Assembly: GCF_002116905.1 (NCBI RefSeq)
Contig: NZ_CP015118.1
Location: 3,348,001 to 3,412,000, forward strand
Direction: 5' to 3'
DNA from: Piscinibacter gummiphilus
Lineage (GTDB): Bacteria > Pseudomonadota > Gammaproteobacteria > Burkholderiales > Burkholderiaceae_C
DNA length: 64,000 nucleotides
Part shown: piece by piece, positions 53,632-63,999 of the stretch
How positions within the stretch are numbered: the first letter of the stretch is position 1
How the letters are laid out: each line of letters opens with the position of its first letter
Program-made: the position numbers and the translations under genes
The notes under the pieces: model-generated
What the model was told of the DNA's origin: nothing
What the model saw: the letters and a program-made list of their open reading frames with translations, nothing else
Database searches by the model: none

Positions 53632-54602
53632 GCGCCGTCAATGAATCCGTGGCCCTCCAGGCCGCGCAGTGGTTCTTCCTGCTGAACTCCGGCGAGGCGA
53701 CGGCCGCCGATCGCCAGCGCTGTGCGCATTGGCGCGCGGCCGACCCGATGCACGACCTCGCCTGGCAGCGCGCCGAGCGCGTGAGTCTCAAGTTCGGCCA
53801 GCTGCCCAGCGCACTCGCCGCGCCGGTGCTCGGCCGCTCGGAGCGCGCGGAACGGCGCGGGGCCATGAAGGCGCTGGCACTTTTCGTCGCAGCCGTGCCC
53901 GCGGCCTGGCTGGCCTCGCGCACCGCGCCCGCACGCGAATGGCTGGCCGCGCACCGCACGGCCACGGGCGAACACCGCGAACTGCGCCTGCCCGACGGCA
54001 CGCGGCTGCAGCTCAACACCGCGACCGCGCTCGACGTGGCCTACGACGACCGCGTGCGGCTGTTGCGGCTCCATGCGGGCGAGATCCTGGTCGACACCGC
54101 GCCCGACACGGTTCCGCCCGGCCACCCGGCGTACCGGCCGCTGGTCGTCGAAACCCCGCAGGGCCGCCTGCGCGCGCTCGGCACGCGCTTCGTGGTGCGG
54201 CAGTTGGAGACTCAACGCTGCCGTGTCGCGGTGCTCGAAGGCGCGGTCGAGGTGCGGCCGGACCATTCGACCGATCGGCCCGTGGTGGTGCGGGCCGGCG
54301 AGCAGGCCGATTTCTCTTCGATGGCCGTGGACCCGATCACCGCGGCCGCGCCGCAGGTCGACGGCTGGTCGCGCGGCATCCTGCGCACGCGCGACATGCG
54401 GCTGCAGGACTTCGTGGCGGAGCTGGCCCGGTACCGGCCCGGCGTGCTGCGCTGCGATCCGGCCGTGGGCGAGTTGCGCATCTCCGGCGTGTTCCAGCTG
54501 CGCGATACCGGCGCGGTGCTCGACAGCCTGCCGCAGACGCTGCCGGTGGACGTGCGCTACCGCACCCGCTACTGGGTGACGGTCACCGCGCCCGGCGCCT
54601 GA
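53628..54602 (+). CDS. FecR family regulator (second unit)
   Basis: The 324-residue protein has an N-terminal domain with WFFLLNSGEATAADRQRCAHW, a helix near residue 85 (ALALFVAAVPAAWLA), and a periplasmic FecR domain (LPDGTRLQLNTATALDV, LRALGTRFVVRQ, MRLQDFVAELARYRPG). Same architecture as the FecR at 41525 and probably paralogous. It pairs with the sigma factor before it and the receptor after it. Confidence 0.9.
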   Translation: MSAVNESVALQAAQWFFLLNSGEATAADRQRCAHWRAADPMHDLAWQRAERVSLKFGQLPSALAAPVLGRSERAERRGAMKALALFVAAVPAAWLASRTAPAREWLAAHRTATGEHRELRLPDGTRLQLNTATALDVAYDDRVRLLRLHAGEILVDTAPDTVPPGHPAYRPLVVETPQGRLRALGTRFVVRQLETQRCRVAVLEGAVEVRPDHSTDRPVVVRAGEQADFSSMAVDPITAAAPQVDGWSRGILRTRDMRLQDFVAELARYRPGVLRCDPAVGELRISGVFQLRDTGAVLDSLPQTLPVDVRYRTRYWVTVTAPGA

Positions 54603-54728
54603 AGCCGGCCGCGCCCGATGCGTCGCGGCGCATCAAAGAAAAAATTCGCCGCACCGTGTCCCTTTTCGTTCTCTCGCGTGTGAAGCCTTGAGGAACACCC
54701 ACTTCACCGTCTTGCAGAGAGAGTCCTC

Positions 54729-57209
54729 ATGACCCGCCGTCGACCGTCCGCTTTCGTTCGTCATACCCCTTCTGCCCGCGCGCTGTCGCTGGCCGTTCAT
54801 GCCGCCGTGCTGGCCATGGGCTTCACTTCGGCCGGCGCATCGGCGCAGTCCGCTACCTCCGCCGTCGTGGCCCCGGAGACACAGAGGGTCTACCGCATCG
54901 CGGCCGGCCCGCTCGGCGAAGCACTGGGCGACTTCGCGGCCGCCGCGGGCGTGAGCATCACCGTGCCGCCGGCCCTGGTGCAGGGCAAGACCACGCGTGG
55001 CCTCGATGGCGGCTTCAGCGTGCGCGACGGTTTCGCGCACCTGCTGGCCGGCTCGGGCCTCGAGGTGACGGGCGGCGCCGGGGGCGCCTTCGCGTTGCGC
55101 CGCGCCGCGGCGGCAGACACCGGAGCGGCGGAAACGACGCTGGCGCCGGTCACCACCACCGCGAAGGCGACGGGCGGCGCGACCACCGAGGGATCGGACT
55201 CGTTCGCTGCACGCGCGGTCAGCCTCAACAAGGGCGACCAGGCGCTCAAGGACATTCCGCAGTCCATCAGCGTGCTCACGCGCAAGCAGTTGGACGAGCA
55301 AGGCATCACCGATCTGAAAGACGCCGTCAACAACGTCACTGGCACCGAGGGCATCGGCGGCGTGGGGCAAGGCATGGTGCTGTCGGCACGGGGCTTCCAG
55401 ATCGACAACTGGCAGTACGACGGTGTCGCCATTCCGCGCAACCACTACGCGCTGGGCAACTGGGGCACCGAAGGCATGGTGTTCTACGACCGGCTCGAAG
55501 TCCTGCGGGGCGCGTCGGGCCTGCTTCAGGGCACCGGCAGCCCCGGAGGCGCCATCAACCTCGTGCGCAAGCGCGGACAGGCCGACACCACGGTGACCGC
55601 CACGGCCAGGGCGGGTTCGTGGGACCGCTACGGCGTGCAACTCGACGCCGGCGGCCCGCTCAATGCAGAAGGCACGCTGCGCGGACGCGTGGTGGTGGAC
55701 GAGGACCGCAGCCATTCCTTCGTGGACTACGTGAACGACCGCACCCGCTCGCTGTACGCCGCGCTGGACTACGACCTCGGCCCGGACACCACGGTGGGCC
55801 TGGGAGTCAGCAACCTGGACAGCAAGGGTCGGCCCTTCCTCCTCGGCGTGCCCCTCTACGAGGGGGGCCAGGAAACGGGCTTGCCGCGCTCCACGTTCAC
55901 GGGTTCCTGGTGGAACCAGGCCAGTGTCGAGCAGACCATCGTCTACGCCGACCTGGATCACCGGTTCAACGCGGACTGGAACTTCAAGGTCTCGGCCTTG
56001 CGCATGAGCGAACGGAACACGTCCACCCACCAGCGCATGACGGGCACCGTCGCCGCGGACGGAACCGGGCCGACCTACGACGACTGGATCACGGACTTCG
56101 ACTCCACCAAGGTCGGGCTCGACGCGTACGTCAACGGCCGCTTCGATGTTGGGGGCCTGCGCAACGAGGTCACCGTGGGTGTCAGCTACTGGAAATACAA
56201 GTCCGACGACATGTTCGCCCGCACGTTCACCGACGGTGCCAATGTCTTCGCCATCGACCACAACCGTCCCGTGCCCACGGTGGACAGCCTGCTGGCCGCC
56301 GGCGGCAGGCAGACCTTCTCGACCTACGACGTGCAGCAGAAAGGCCTCTACACCAGCGTGCGCACCCGGCTCATCGAGCCGCTGACGGCCATCGTGGGCG
56401 CTCGCGCGAGCTGGTACGACAGCTTCTACACCGAGTCGGCGTTCAACTCGCAGTCGACTTCCAGCGCCTCGGGCGAGATCACGCCCTATGTCGGCCTGGT
56501 CTACGCGCTCACGCCGCAGTGGTCGGCCTACGGCAGCTACACCGGCGTGTTCGAGCCGCAGTCCAGCCGCACGGTGACGGGCGACGTGCTCGATCCGATC
56601 ATCGGGACGAACTACGAGCTGGGCATCAAAGGTGAACTGCTGGACAAGCGCGTGAACACGTCGCTGGCGGTGTTCCGCTACGACCACAAGAACCGGGGTG
56701 TCAACGATTTCGCCTCGGGCCAGGTCTGTGACGGCTGGTACTGTTCCGTCGCCTCGGGCAAGGTGCGCAGCCAGGGTGTCGAGGCGGAGGTCAGCGGCGA
56801 AGTGCTGCGGAACCTGCAGGTGATGGCGGGCTACACCTACAACACCACGGAGTACCTGAGCGACCCGGAGAACCAGGGCGAGGTGTTCAGCACCTGGACG
56901 CCCAAGCACATGCTGCGTGCATGGGTGTCATATCGCCTCCCGGGCGAATGGAACCCGCTCACCCTGGGCGGCGGCGTCACGTCCCAAAGCCACACCCTCA
57001 GCTACGACCGCTCTTTCGAAGTGCCTGGCGCCACCGTGGCCAACCTGCGCGTGGCCTACCAGGCCTCGCCTGAAATCAACCTGGCGCTGAACGTCAACAA
57101 CGTGTTCGACAAGCACTACGTGCTTCCGGGGTTCGTCGGGTACACCGGCGCCACCTACGGCGATCCGCGCAACATGATGTTGACCTTGAAGTACACGCCG
57201 AAGCTCTGA
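54729..57209 (+). CDS. TonB-dependent siderophore receptor with N-terminal signalling domain (second unit)
   Basis: The 826-residue receptor has a signal peptide, an STN domain (RIAAGPLGEALGDFAAAAGVS ... LLAGSGLEVTGGAGG), a plug (DIPQSISVLTRKQLDEQG ... LEVLRGASGLLQGTGSPGG) and a barrel ending GDPRNMMLTLKYTPKL. The plug and barrel motifs resemble FhuE/FpvA-type ferric-siderophore receptors. It closes the sigma-FecR-receptor unit and is followed by a hairpin terminator. Confidence 0.9.
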   Translation: MTRRRPSAFVRHTPSARALSLAVHAAVLAMGFTSAGASAQSATSAVVAPETQRVYRIAAGPLGEALGDFAAAAGVSITVPPALVQGKTTRGLDGGFSVRDGFAHLLAGSGLEVTGGAGGAFALRRAAAADTGAAETTLAPVTTTAKATGGATTEGSDSFAARAVSLNKGDQALKDIPQSISVLTRKQLDEQGITDLKDAVNNVTGTEGIGGVGQGMVLSARGFQIDNWQYDGVAIPRNHYALGNWGTEGMVFYDRLEVLRGASGLLQGTGSPGGAINLVRKRGQADTTVTATARAGSWDRYGVQLDAGGPLNAEGTLRGRVVVDEDRSHSFVDYVNDRTRSLYAALDYDLGPDTTVGLGVSNLDSKGRPFLLGVPLYEGGQETGLPRSTFTGSWWNQASVEQTIVYADLDHRFNADWNFKVSALRMSERNTSTHQRMTGTVAADGTGPTYDDWITDFDSTKVGLDAYVNGRFDVGGLRNEVTVGVSYWKYKSDDMFARTFTDGANVFAIDHNRPVPTVDSLLAAGGRQTFSTYDVQQKGLYTSVRTRLIEPLTAIVGARASWYDSFYTESAFNSQSTSSASGEITPYVGLVYALTPQWSAYGSYTGVFEPQSSRTVTGDVLDPIIGTNYELGIKGELLDKRVNTSLAVFRYDHKNRGVNDFASGQVCDGWYCSVASGKVRSQGVEAEVSGEVLRNLQVMAGYTYNTTEYLSDPENQGEVFSTWTPKHMLRAWVSYRLPGEWNPLTLGGGVTSQSHTLSYDRSFEVPGATVANLRVAYQASPEINLALNVNNVFDKHYVLPGFVGYTGATYGDPRNMMLTLKYTPKL

Positions 57210-57220
57210 GCAACCGGGTC

Positions 57221-57246
57221 CCGAGTCAGGCCGTTCTGACTCGGGG
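57221..57246. terminator. Hairpin terminator after the TonB receptor
   Basis: CCCGAGTCAG-GCCGTT-CTGACTCGGG is a perfect 10-bp stem with a 6-base loop, 12 bases after the receptor stop. No U-run follows, which is common in GC-rich genomes. The 161-base gap to guaA is otherwise empty. Confidence 0.7.
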
Positions 57247-57370
57247 TGCCAGGGCTGCACGCGCTTGACCGCGACGTTGAGCGCAACCTCGAGCTGCTGT
57301 TTGCTCGAGTCGTCCAACGGGCCGCTCCTGGCCGGCAGCGGTCCTCAGCCCTGCGTGGGACGAGGTCGGC

Positions 57371-58951
57371 TCATTCCCACTCGATCGTCGCCGGCGGCTT
57401 GCTCGACACGTCGTAAGCCACCCGGTTGATGCCGCGCACCTCGTTGATGATGCGGCCCGAGACCTTCTTCAGCAGGCTGTACGGCAGCTCGGCCCAGTCG
57501 GCGGTCATGAAGTCGGAGGTCTGCACGGCGCGCAGCGCGACGACGTAGTCGTAGGTGCGGCCGTCGCCCATCACGCCCACGCTCTTGACGGGCAGGAAGA
57601 CCACGAAGGCCTGGCTGGTGAGTTCGTACCAGGTCTTGCCGGAGGCGGTGTCGCGGGTGTTGCGCAGTTCCTCGATGAAGATGGCGTCGGCGCGGCGCAG
57701 GAGGTCGGCGTACTCGCGCTTGACCTCGCCGAGGATGCGCACGCCCAGGCCCGGGCCCGGGAACGGGTGGCGGTAGACCATCTCGGGCGGCAGGCCCAGG
57801 GCCACGCCCAGTTCACGCACCTCGTCCTTGAACAGTTCGCGCAGCGGCTCGAGCAGCTTGAGGCCCAGCGTTTTCGGCAGGCCGCCCACGTTGTGGTGGC
57901 TCTTGATGGTGGCCTTCTTGCTGGCGGTGCCGCCGGACTCGACCACGTCGGGGTAGATGGTGCCCTGGGCGAGCCACTTGGCGTTCGACAGCTTCTTCGC
58001 CTCGGCCTGGAACACCTCGACGAACTCGCGGCCGATGATCTTGCGCTTCTGCTCGGGGTCGCTCTCGCCGGTCAGCTGGCCCAGGAACTGGTCGCTCGCG
58101 TCGATGTGGATCACCTTCGCGTGCAGGCGGCCCACGAACATGTCCATCACGAGCTGGCCTTCGTTCTGGCGCAGCAGGCCGTGGTCGACGAACACGCACG
58201 TGAGCTGGTCGCCGATGGCGCGGTGGATCAGCGCGGCGGCCACGCTCGAATCGACGCCGCCGGACAGGCCGAGGATGACCTCCTCGTCACCCACCTGCTC
58301 GCGAATCCGGGCCACGGCTTCGGTGATGTAGTCTTTCATGACCCAGTCGGGCTTCGCCTTCGCGATCTCGAGCACGAAGCGGCGCAGCAGCGCGGTGCCC
58401 TGCACGGTGTGGGTCACCTCGGGGTGGAACTGCACGGCGTAGTAGCCGCGCGCCTCGTCGGCCATGCCGGCGATGGGGCAGCTGGGCGTGGAGGCCATCA
58501 GCTTGAAGCCCGGGGGCAGTTCGGTGACCTTGTCGCCGTGGCTCATCCACACCTTGAGCATGCCGTGGCCTTCGGCGGTGCTGAAGTCCTCGATGGCCTG
58601 CAGCAGCGCGGTGTGGCCGTGCGCGCGCACCTCGGCGTAGCCGAACTCGCGGTGGTCGCTCCACTCGACCTTGCCGCCCAGCTGCACGGCCATGGTCTGC
58701 ATGCCGTAGCAGATGCCCAACACCGGCACACCCAGGTCCCACACGGCCTGCGGCGCGCGCAGCTGGTGGTCTTCGTAGGTGCTGGCGTGGCTGCCCGACA
58801 GGATGATGCCCTTCGGGGCGAACTCGCGGATGAAGGCCTCACCCACGTCGTTCGGGTGGATCTCGCAGTAGACGTTGGCTTCGCGCACTCGGCGGGCGAT
58901 GAGCTGGGTGACCTGGGAGCCGAAGTCGAGGATCAGGATCTTGTCGTGCAT
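57371..58951 (-). CDS. guaA: GMP synthase (glutamine-hydrolysing)
   Basis: The 526-residue enzyme has a class I glutamine amidotransferase domain with nucleophile in GICYGMQ (about C85) and HPEVTHT, then an ATP pyrophosphatase domain with the P-loop LSGGVDSS and a dimerisation domain ending PPATIEWE. It makes GMP from XMP. The ATG at 58951 is the normal family start. It forms a purine cluster with guaB. Confidence 0.97.
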   Translation of the reverse strand: MHDKILILDFGSQVTQLIARRVREANVYCEIHPNDVGEAFIREFAPKGIILSGSHASTYEDHQLRAPQAVWDLGVPVLGICYGMQTMAVQLGGKVEWSDHREFGYAEVRAHGHTALLQAIEDFSTAEGHGMLKVWMSHGDKVTELPPGFKLMASTPSCPIAGMADEARGYYAVQFHPEVTHTVQGTALLRRFVLEIAKAKPDWVMKDYITEAVARIREQVGDEEVILGLSGGVDSSVAAALIHRAIGDQLTCVFVDHGLLRQNEGQLVMDMFVGRLHAKVIHIDASDQFLGQLTGESDPEQKRKIIGREFVEVFQAEAKKLSNAKWLAQGTIYPDVVESGGTASKKATIKSHHNVGGLPKTLGLKLLEPLRELFKDEVRELGVALGLPPEMVYRHPFPGPGLGVRILGEVKREYADLLRRADAIFIEELRNTRDTASGKTWYELTSQAFVVFLPVKSVGVMGDGRTYDYVVALRAVQTSDFMTADWAELPYSLLKKVSGRIINEVRGINRVAYDVSSKPPATIEWE

Positions 58952-58970
58952 GGTGCGGCGGGAGAGGAAA

Positions 58971-60274
58971 TCAATGGACGGCACTGGCGGCGGCGTCGAA
59001 GCCGGTGCGCGGCTGGTGCCGGAAGTGGCGGAACGCAAGGACGGTGGACACCGCCATCAGCGCCGCGCAGAAGAAGAACGGCGCGCCCACGCGCCAGTCG
59101 GTGGGCGGCAGGTGCGACACCACGCCGAGCAGCGGGGCGCCGATCATGGGCGCCACGACGGCGGCCAGGCTGCCGAGCGACGCCACGGCGCCCATCGACT
59201 GTCCCTGCGTGCGCGGGTCGGCCGCGTTGGAGACGATGCCCTGGATGGCCGCGGCCACCGTGAAGCCGAGCAGGTTGAACGCGATGACGGCGTACATCAT
59301 CCAGCCCTGGAACGCGAGCGCCCAGAGCAGGTAGGCCACGGTGCTGGAGACGAGGCCGTAGGACGCGAGCTTCGACGGACCGAACCGCTTGAGCAGGCGC
59401 TGCAGCAGGAACCCCTGCACGAACACCGAGGCCACGCCCACCGCCAGCAGCGACCAGCCGTTCTCGACCGACGTCCAGCCGAAGCGGAACGTGGTGTAGA
59501 GCACCCACGAGGTGTGCAGGATGAACTGCGAGAGGTTGGCCAGGCCGATCACGACGACGAGGCCGCCCACGTTCTTCAGCTCGGCCAGGTGCTTCAGCGA
59601 CGCGACGGGGTTGGCCGAGCGCCACGAGAACGCGCGGCGGCGTTCCACCGGCAGCGATTCGGGCAGCACGAAGTACCCGTACAGCAGGTTCAGCAGCGCG
59701 AGCGAGCCGGCCACGAAAAACGGCAGGTGCACGTCGATGCCGCCCAGCAGGCCGCCGGTGACCGGGCCGATGATGAAGCCGATGCCGAACATGGCGCCCA
59801 TCTGGCCGTAGCGCTTCGAGCGGTTCTCGGGCGAGGTGATGTCGGCCACGTAGGCGTTGGCCACCGCGACGTTGGCCTGAAGCGCGCCGCTGACGACCCG
59901 GATCGCCAGCAGCATCCACAGCTCGGTGGCGAGCGCCGTGCCGAAGAAGCTGAACGCGAAGCCGCAGAAGCCCATCAGCAGCACCGGCCGCCGGCCGAAC
60001 CGGTCGGACAGCGCGCCGAGGATGGGCGACGCGAAGAAGTTGGCGACACCGAACGTCACCATGACCGCCCCGTACCAGAACGCCTGCGCGGCCTTGTCGG
60101 TGGTGAACTGCCCGACCAGCACCGGCAGCACCGGGATGATGAGGCCGATCGCCACCATGTCGAGCAGCACGGTGAGCAGGATGAAACGCATCGCCGCCGG
60201 GCGGCTGGCAGCCTCCGGCGGGGTGGGTTGGACGGTGGTGGTCAAGGGACGTTCGAACGGGCGCGGCAGCCCGG

Positions 60275-60278
<4 letters not shown>
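58971..60278 (-). CDS. MFS transporter, TCR/tetracycline-efflux type
   Basis: The protein has 12 predicted helices and the TetA-like opening FILLTVLLDMVAIGLIIPVLP, GALSDRFGRRPVLL and a DRFGRRP motif A. Such proteins export drugs or metabolites. The GTG at 60278 overlaps the guaB stop (GTGA) and gives 435 residues; an in-frame ATG at 60191 gives 406 and is also plausible. Location between guaB and guaA suggests co-transcription; a role in nucleobase export is only a guess. Confidence 0.75.
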
Positions 60279-61744
<1,466 letters not shown>

Positions 61745-61952
61745 GAGGGAAGCTCCTGACGCAAAAGAAGATTATACGGACTCCGGACGCGTCCTTGCTG
61801 ACCTCCCCCCAAGAACACACGCCGGCCCTCGCCGGGAGCCCGTTCGGCAAAGCGGCAATAGTTCACGAACCCGGCTTCGCCCGGGCCCCGGCATACAAAC
61901 CGTGACAGAGGGAATGCCCCGTGGAAGACGGTGCGGCACTACACTTTCGCGC

Positions 61953-62489
61953 ATGAAAATCAGCCGTCTCCGTCTCTCCGCACGCGTGGGTTTCACCGCA
62001 CTGGCCGCCGGGCTCGCGCTCGGGGTGTGCACCAGTGCCATGGCCCAGTGGAAATGGCGGGACACCAACAACCGCATCCAGTACAGCGACCTGCCCCCGC
62101 CGGCCGGCGTGCCCGAATCGTCCATCCTGCAGCGCCCGGCAGGTGCCACCCGGCGCACCCCGCCGCAATTCGTGGCCCCGGCGGCCTCGGCCGCCTCCGG
62201 CGCCGAAGCCCAGGCGAGCGGCCCCGCCGCCACCACCGACCCCGAACTCGAGGCCAAGCGCAAGAAGGGCGAACAGGACCAGGCCGCGGCCCGCAAGGCC
62301 GAGGAGGCGAAGAACGCCGCCGCACGTGCCGACTCGTGCAACCGCGCCCGCGCCTACCAGAAGTCGCTCGACGAAGGCCAGCGCATGGCCCGTGTCAACG
62401 CGGCGGGCGAGCGCGAGGTGTACGACGACAAGATCCGCGCCGAGGAATCGAAGCGCACCCGCGAGATCATCGCGGCCGACTGCAAGTAA
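61953..62489 (+). CDS. Exported DUF4124 domain protein
   Basis: The 178-residue protein has a signal peptide (ALAAGLALGVCTSAMA) and the DUF4124 motif QWKWRDTNNRIQYSDLPPP right after cleavage, then an Ala/Pro-rich linker and a long charged helix (EAKRKKGEQDQAAARKAEEA) likely to be coiled coil. The ATG at 61953 is chosen as it begins the signal. Divergent from guaB. Function unknown. Confidence 0.8.
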   Translation: MKISRLRLSARVGFTALAAGLALGVCTSAMAQWKWRDTNNRIQYSDLPPPAGVPESSILQRPAGATRRTPPQFVAPAASAASGAEAQASGPAATTDPELEAKRKKGEQDQAAARKAEEAKNAAARADSCNRARAYQKSLDEGQRMARVNAAGEREVYDDKIRAEESKRTREIIAADCK

Positions 62490-62494
62490 GGCCG

Positions 62495-62511
62495 GGGCGC
62501 CCTCAGCGCCC
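62495..62511. terminator. Possible bidirectional hairpin between convergent genes
   Basis: GGGCGC-CCTCA-GCGCCC forms a 6-bp stem 6 bases after the DUF4124 gene stop and overlaps the rnfH stop codon. Confidence 0.4.
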
Positions 62512-62814
62512 GCCTGCCCGTCCGCCCCCGCCACGCCCGTGGCGCAGGCGCCGGGCCTCCTTCGGGTCCACCGTCAGGCCGCGGTACAGCTCCACGCGAT
62601 CGAGGTCGCGCAGCACCGTCTCGGCGGTACACGCCCTGCCCCACACCCCCATCGGCGCCTGCGCCAGTTCGGGAAACTCCACCAGCAGGCCGCTGGCGGC
62701 CAGGGCCTGTCCCGCGGTGCTGCCGGCTGGCAGCGTCAGCGCCACGCGGCGGATGTCGTGTGGCGCCGCCCCCCAGAGCACCTCGACGCGCAGCAGCGCC
62801 TCAGCGGGGGCCAT
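62503..62814 (-). CDS. rnfH: RnfH family protein
   Basis: The 103-residue ubiquitin-like-fold protein has the RnfH signature VGVWGRACTAETVLRDLDRVELYRGLTVDPKEARR-type C-terminal half (RVELYRGL, DPKEARR). RnfH lies next to ratA in many proteobacteria. It overlaps the ratA gene by 14 bases. Molecular function not settled. Confidence 0.85.
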   Translation of the reverse strand: MAPAEALLRVEVLWGAAPHDIRRVALTLPAGSTAGQALAASGLLVEFPELAQAPMGVWGRACTAETVLRDLDRVELYRGLTVDPKEARRLRHGRGGGGRAGGR

Positions 62815-63253
62815 ACACCTGTTCGGCGCGCTTGACGAACGAGTCGACGAACGTGTTGGCGATGCGGTCGAACACCGGGCTCAGCAGCATCTCGAACGCG
62901 AGGTTCGAGAACACGTACTTCAGCTCGAACTCGACCTTGCAGGCCTTCTGCCCCGGCTCGGGCGCCTGCAGCGGCACGAAGCGCCAGATGCCGTGGAGCA
63001 CCGAAAACGGCCCGTCGACCAGCTCGACCGTGACGCTGCTGTCGGGCACGTGCGTGTTGCGGGTGGTGAAGGCGTGGCGCACGCCGGCGTAGGCGAGGTG
63101 CAGGCGGCCGGTCATGGAGGTCTCGGCCTCTTCCAGCACCTCGGCCTTCTGGCACCACGGCAGGAACTTCGGATACTCGCGGATGTCGGTGACGAGGCGG
63201 TACATCTCGGCGGGCGAGTACCAGAGGAGGACGGACTTCTTGATGTGCTTCAT
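62801..63253 (-). CDS. ratA: RatA/COQ10-type START domain protein
   Basis: This 150-residue protein of the polyketide cyclase/START family opens with KKSVLLWYSPAEMYRLVTDI and YPKFLPWCQ, the RatA/Coq10 signature. Members bind ubiquinone or act on 70S ribosome assembly. It is divergent from smpB and in an operon with rnfH, as in E. coli. The ATG at 63253 is the normal start. Confidence 0.85.
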   Translation of the reverse strand: MKHIKKSVLLWYSPAEMYRLVTDIREYPKFLPWCQKAEVLEEAETSMTGRLHLAYAGVRHAFTTRNTHVPDSSVTVELVDGPFSVLHGIWRFVPLQAPEPGQKACKVEFELKYVFSNLAFEMLLSPVFDRIANTFVDSFVKRAEQVYGPR

Positions 63254-63299
63254 ACAATGCACGGATTGTATTGAGTGACGGCATCCCCACCTGACCCCC

Positions 63300-63764
63300 A
63301 TGTCCATCGCAGAAAACAGAAGAGCCCGCTACGACTACCACCTCGAGGAACAGCACGAGGCGGGCATGGTGCTGCAGGGCTGGGAGATCAAGGCCATCCG
63401 CGCCGGCCAGGTGCAGCTGACCGACGGCTACGTGGTCATCCGCGACGGCGAGCTGTACCTGATCGGCTGCCGCATCAACGCGCTGCGCAGCGCCTCCACC
63501 CACGTCAACCCCGAGGCCGACCGCACGAAGAAGCTCCTGCTCCACAAGGAGGAGATCAAGCGCCTCGTGGGCAAGGTCGAGCAGAAGGGCTTCACCCTCG
63601 TGCCACTGGACCTGCACTACAAGGGCGGGCGCGTGAAGGCCCAGATCGCACTGGCCAAGGGCAAGGCGGAGCACGACAAGCGGAACTCCGTGAAGGAGAA
63701 AGATTGGGAACGGGAAAAGGGACGGCTGATGAGACATAAAGTCTCATCGGGTCCGAAGGACTGA
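63300..63764 (+). CDS. smpB: SsrA-binding protein SmpB
   Basis: The 154-residue protein begins SIAENRRARYDYHLEEQHEAGMVLQGWEIKAIRAG and has LYLIGCRI and VPLDLHYKGGRVK, all typical of SmpB, which delivers tmRNA to stalled ribosomes. The basic tail WEREKGRLMRHK is the part that enters the mRNA channel; the last nine codons (KVSSGPKD-type end) exceed many homologues. The last 16 codons lie in the first copy of an 86-bp tandem repeat. Confidence 0.95.
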   Translation: MSIAENRRARYDYHLEEQHEAGMVLQGWEIKAIRAGQVQLTDGYVVIRDGELYLIGCRINALRSASTHVNPEADRTKKLLLHKEEIKRLVGKVEQKGFTLVPLDLHYKGGRVKAQIALAKGKAEHDKRNSVKEKDWEREKGRLMRHKVSSGPKD

Positions 63765-63886
63765 GCGGCGAAGCCGGTCACCGGTCCTTTCGCCGAAGGC
63801 AAAAGGGACGGCTGATGAGACATAAAGTCTCATCGGGTCCGAAGGACTGAGCGGCGAAGCCGGTCACCGGTCCTTTCGCCGAAGGC
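63715..63886 (+). repeat. 86-bp tandem duplication covering the smpB 3' end
   Basis: Copy 1 is 63715-63800 and copy 2 is 63801-63886, identical by eye; a third copy begins (AAAAGGG) at 63887 and then diverges. Each unit starts inside smpB coding sequence (REKGRLM) and includes the stop, a GATGAGAC-ATAAA-GTCTCATC hairpin and a CCGAAGGAC ... GTCCTTTCGG pair. Copy 2 carries the smpB tail in frame-less form after the stop. Confidence 0.85.
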
Positions 63887-63891
63887 AAAAG

Positions 63892-63908
63892 GGCCGCCTC
63901 ATGCGGCC
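63892..63908. terminator. Hairpin between smpB repeats and the next gene
   Basis: GGCCGC-CTCAT-GCGGCC, a 6-bp stem, lies just after the tandem repeat and 22 bases from the end of the minus-strand gene. Likely a bidirectional terminator. Confidence 0.45.
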
Positions 63909-63930
63909 TCGGGCTCGAAGGAGTGATGCG

Positions 63931-63999
63931 CTAGAGGAGTTCGAGCGCCTGCTCGCAGTCCGCCAGCAGGTCCTCCACCGCCTCGAACCCGATCGAGAA
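63931..63999 (-). CDS. Cys/Met-metabolism PLP enzyme (C-terminal end only)
   Basis: The minus-strand frame ends in TAG at 63931-63933 and reads FSIGFEAVEDLLADCEQALE, the usual C-terminus of cystathionine gamma-synthase/beta-lyase or O-acylhomoserine sulfhydrylase family enzymes. Only 22 residues are in the window, so the exact enzyme cannot be told. Confidence 0.65.
   Translation of the reverse strand, partial: FSIGFEAVEDLLADCEQALELL

Noticed and set aside
63715..63890. CRISPR-like short repeats after smpB
   Set aside because: Only two tandem copies of 86 bp with no spacers; it is a duplication, not a CRISPR array.
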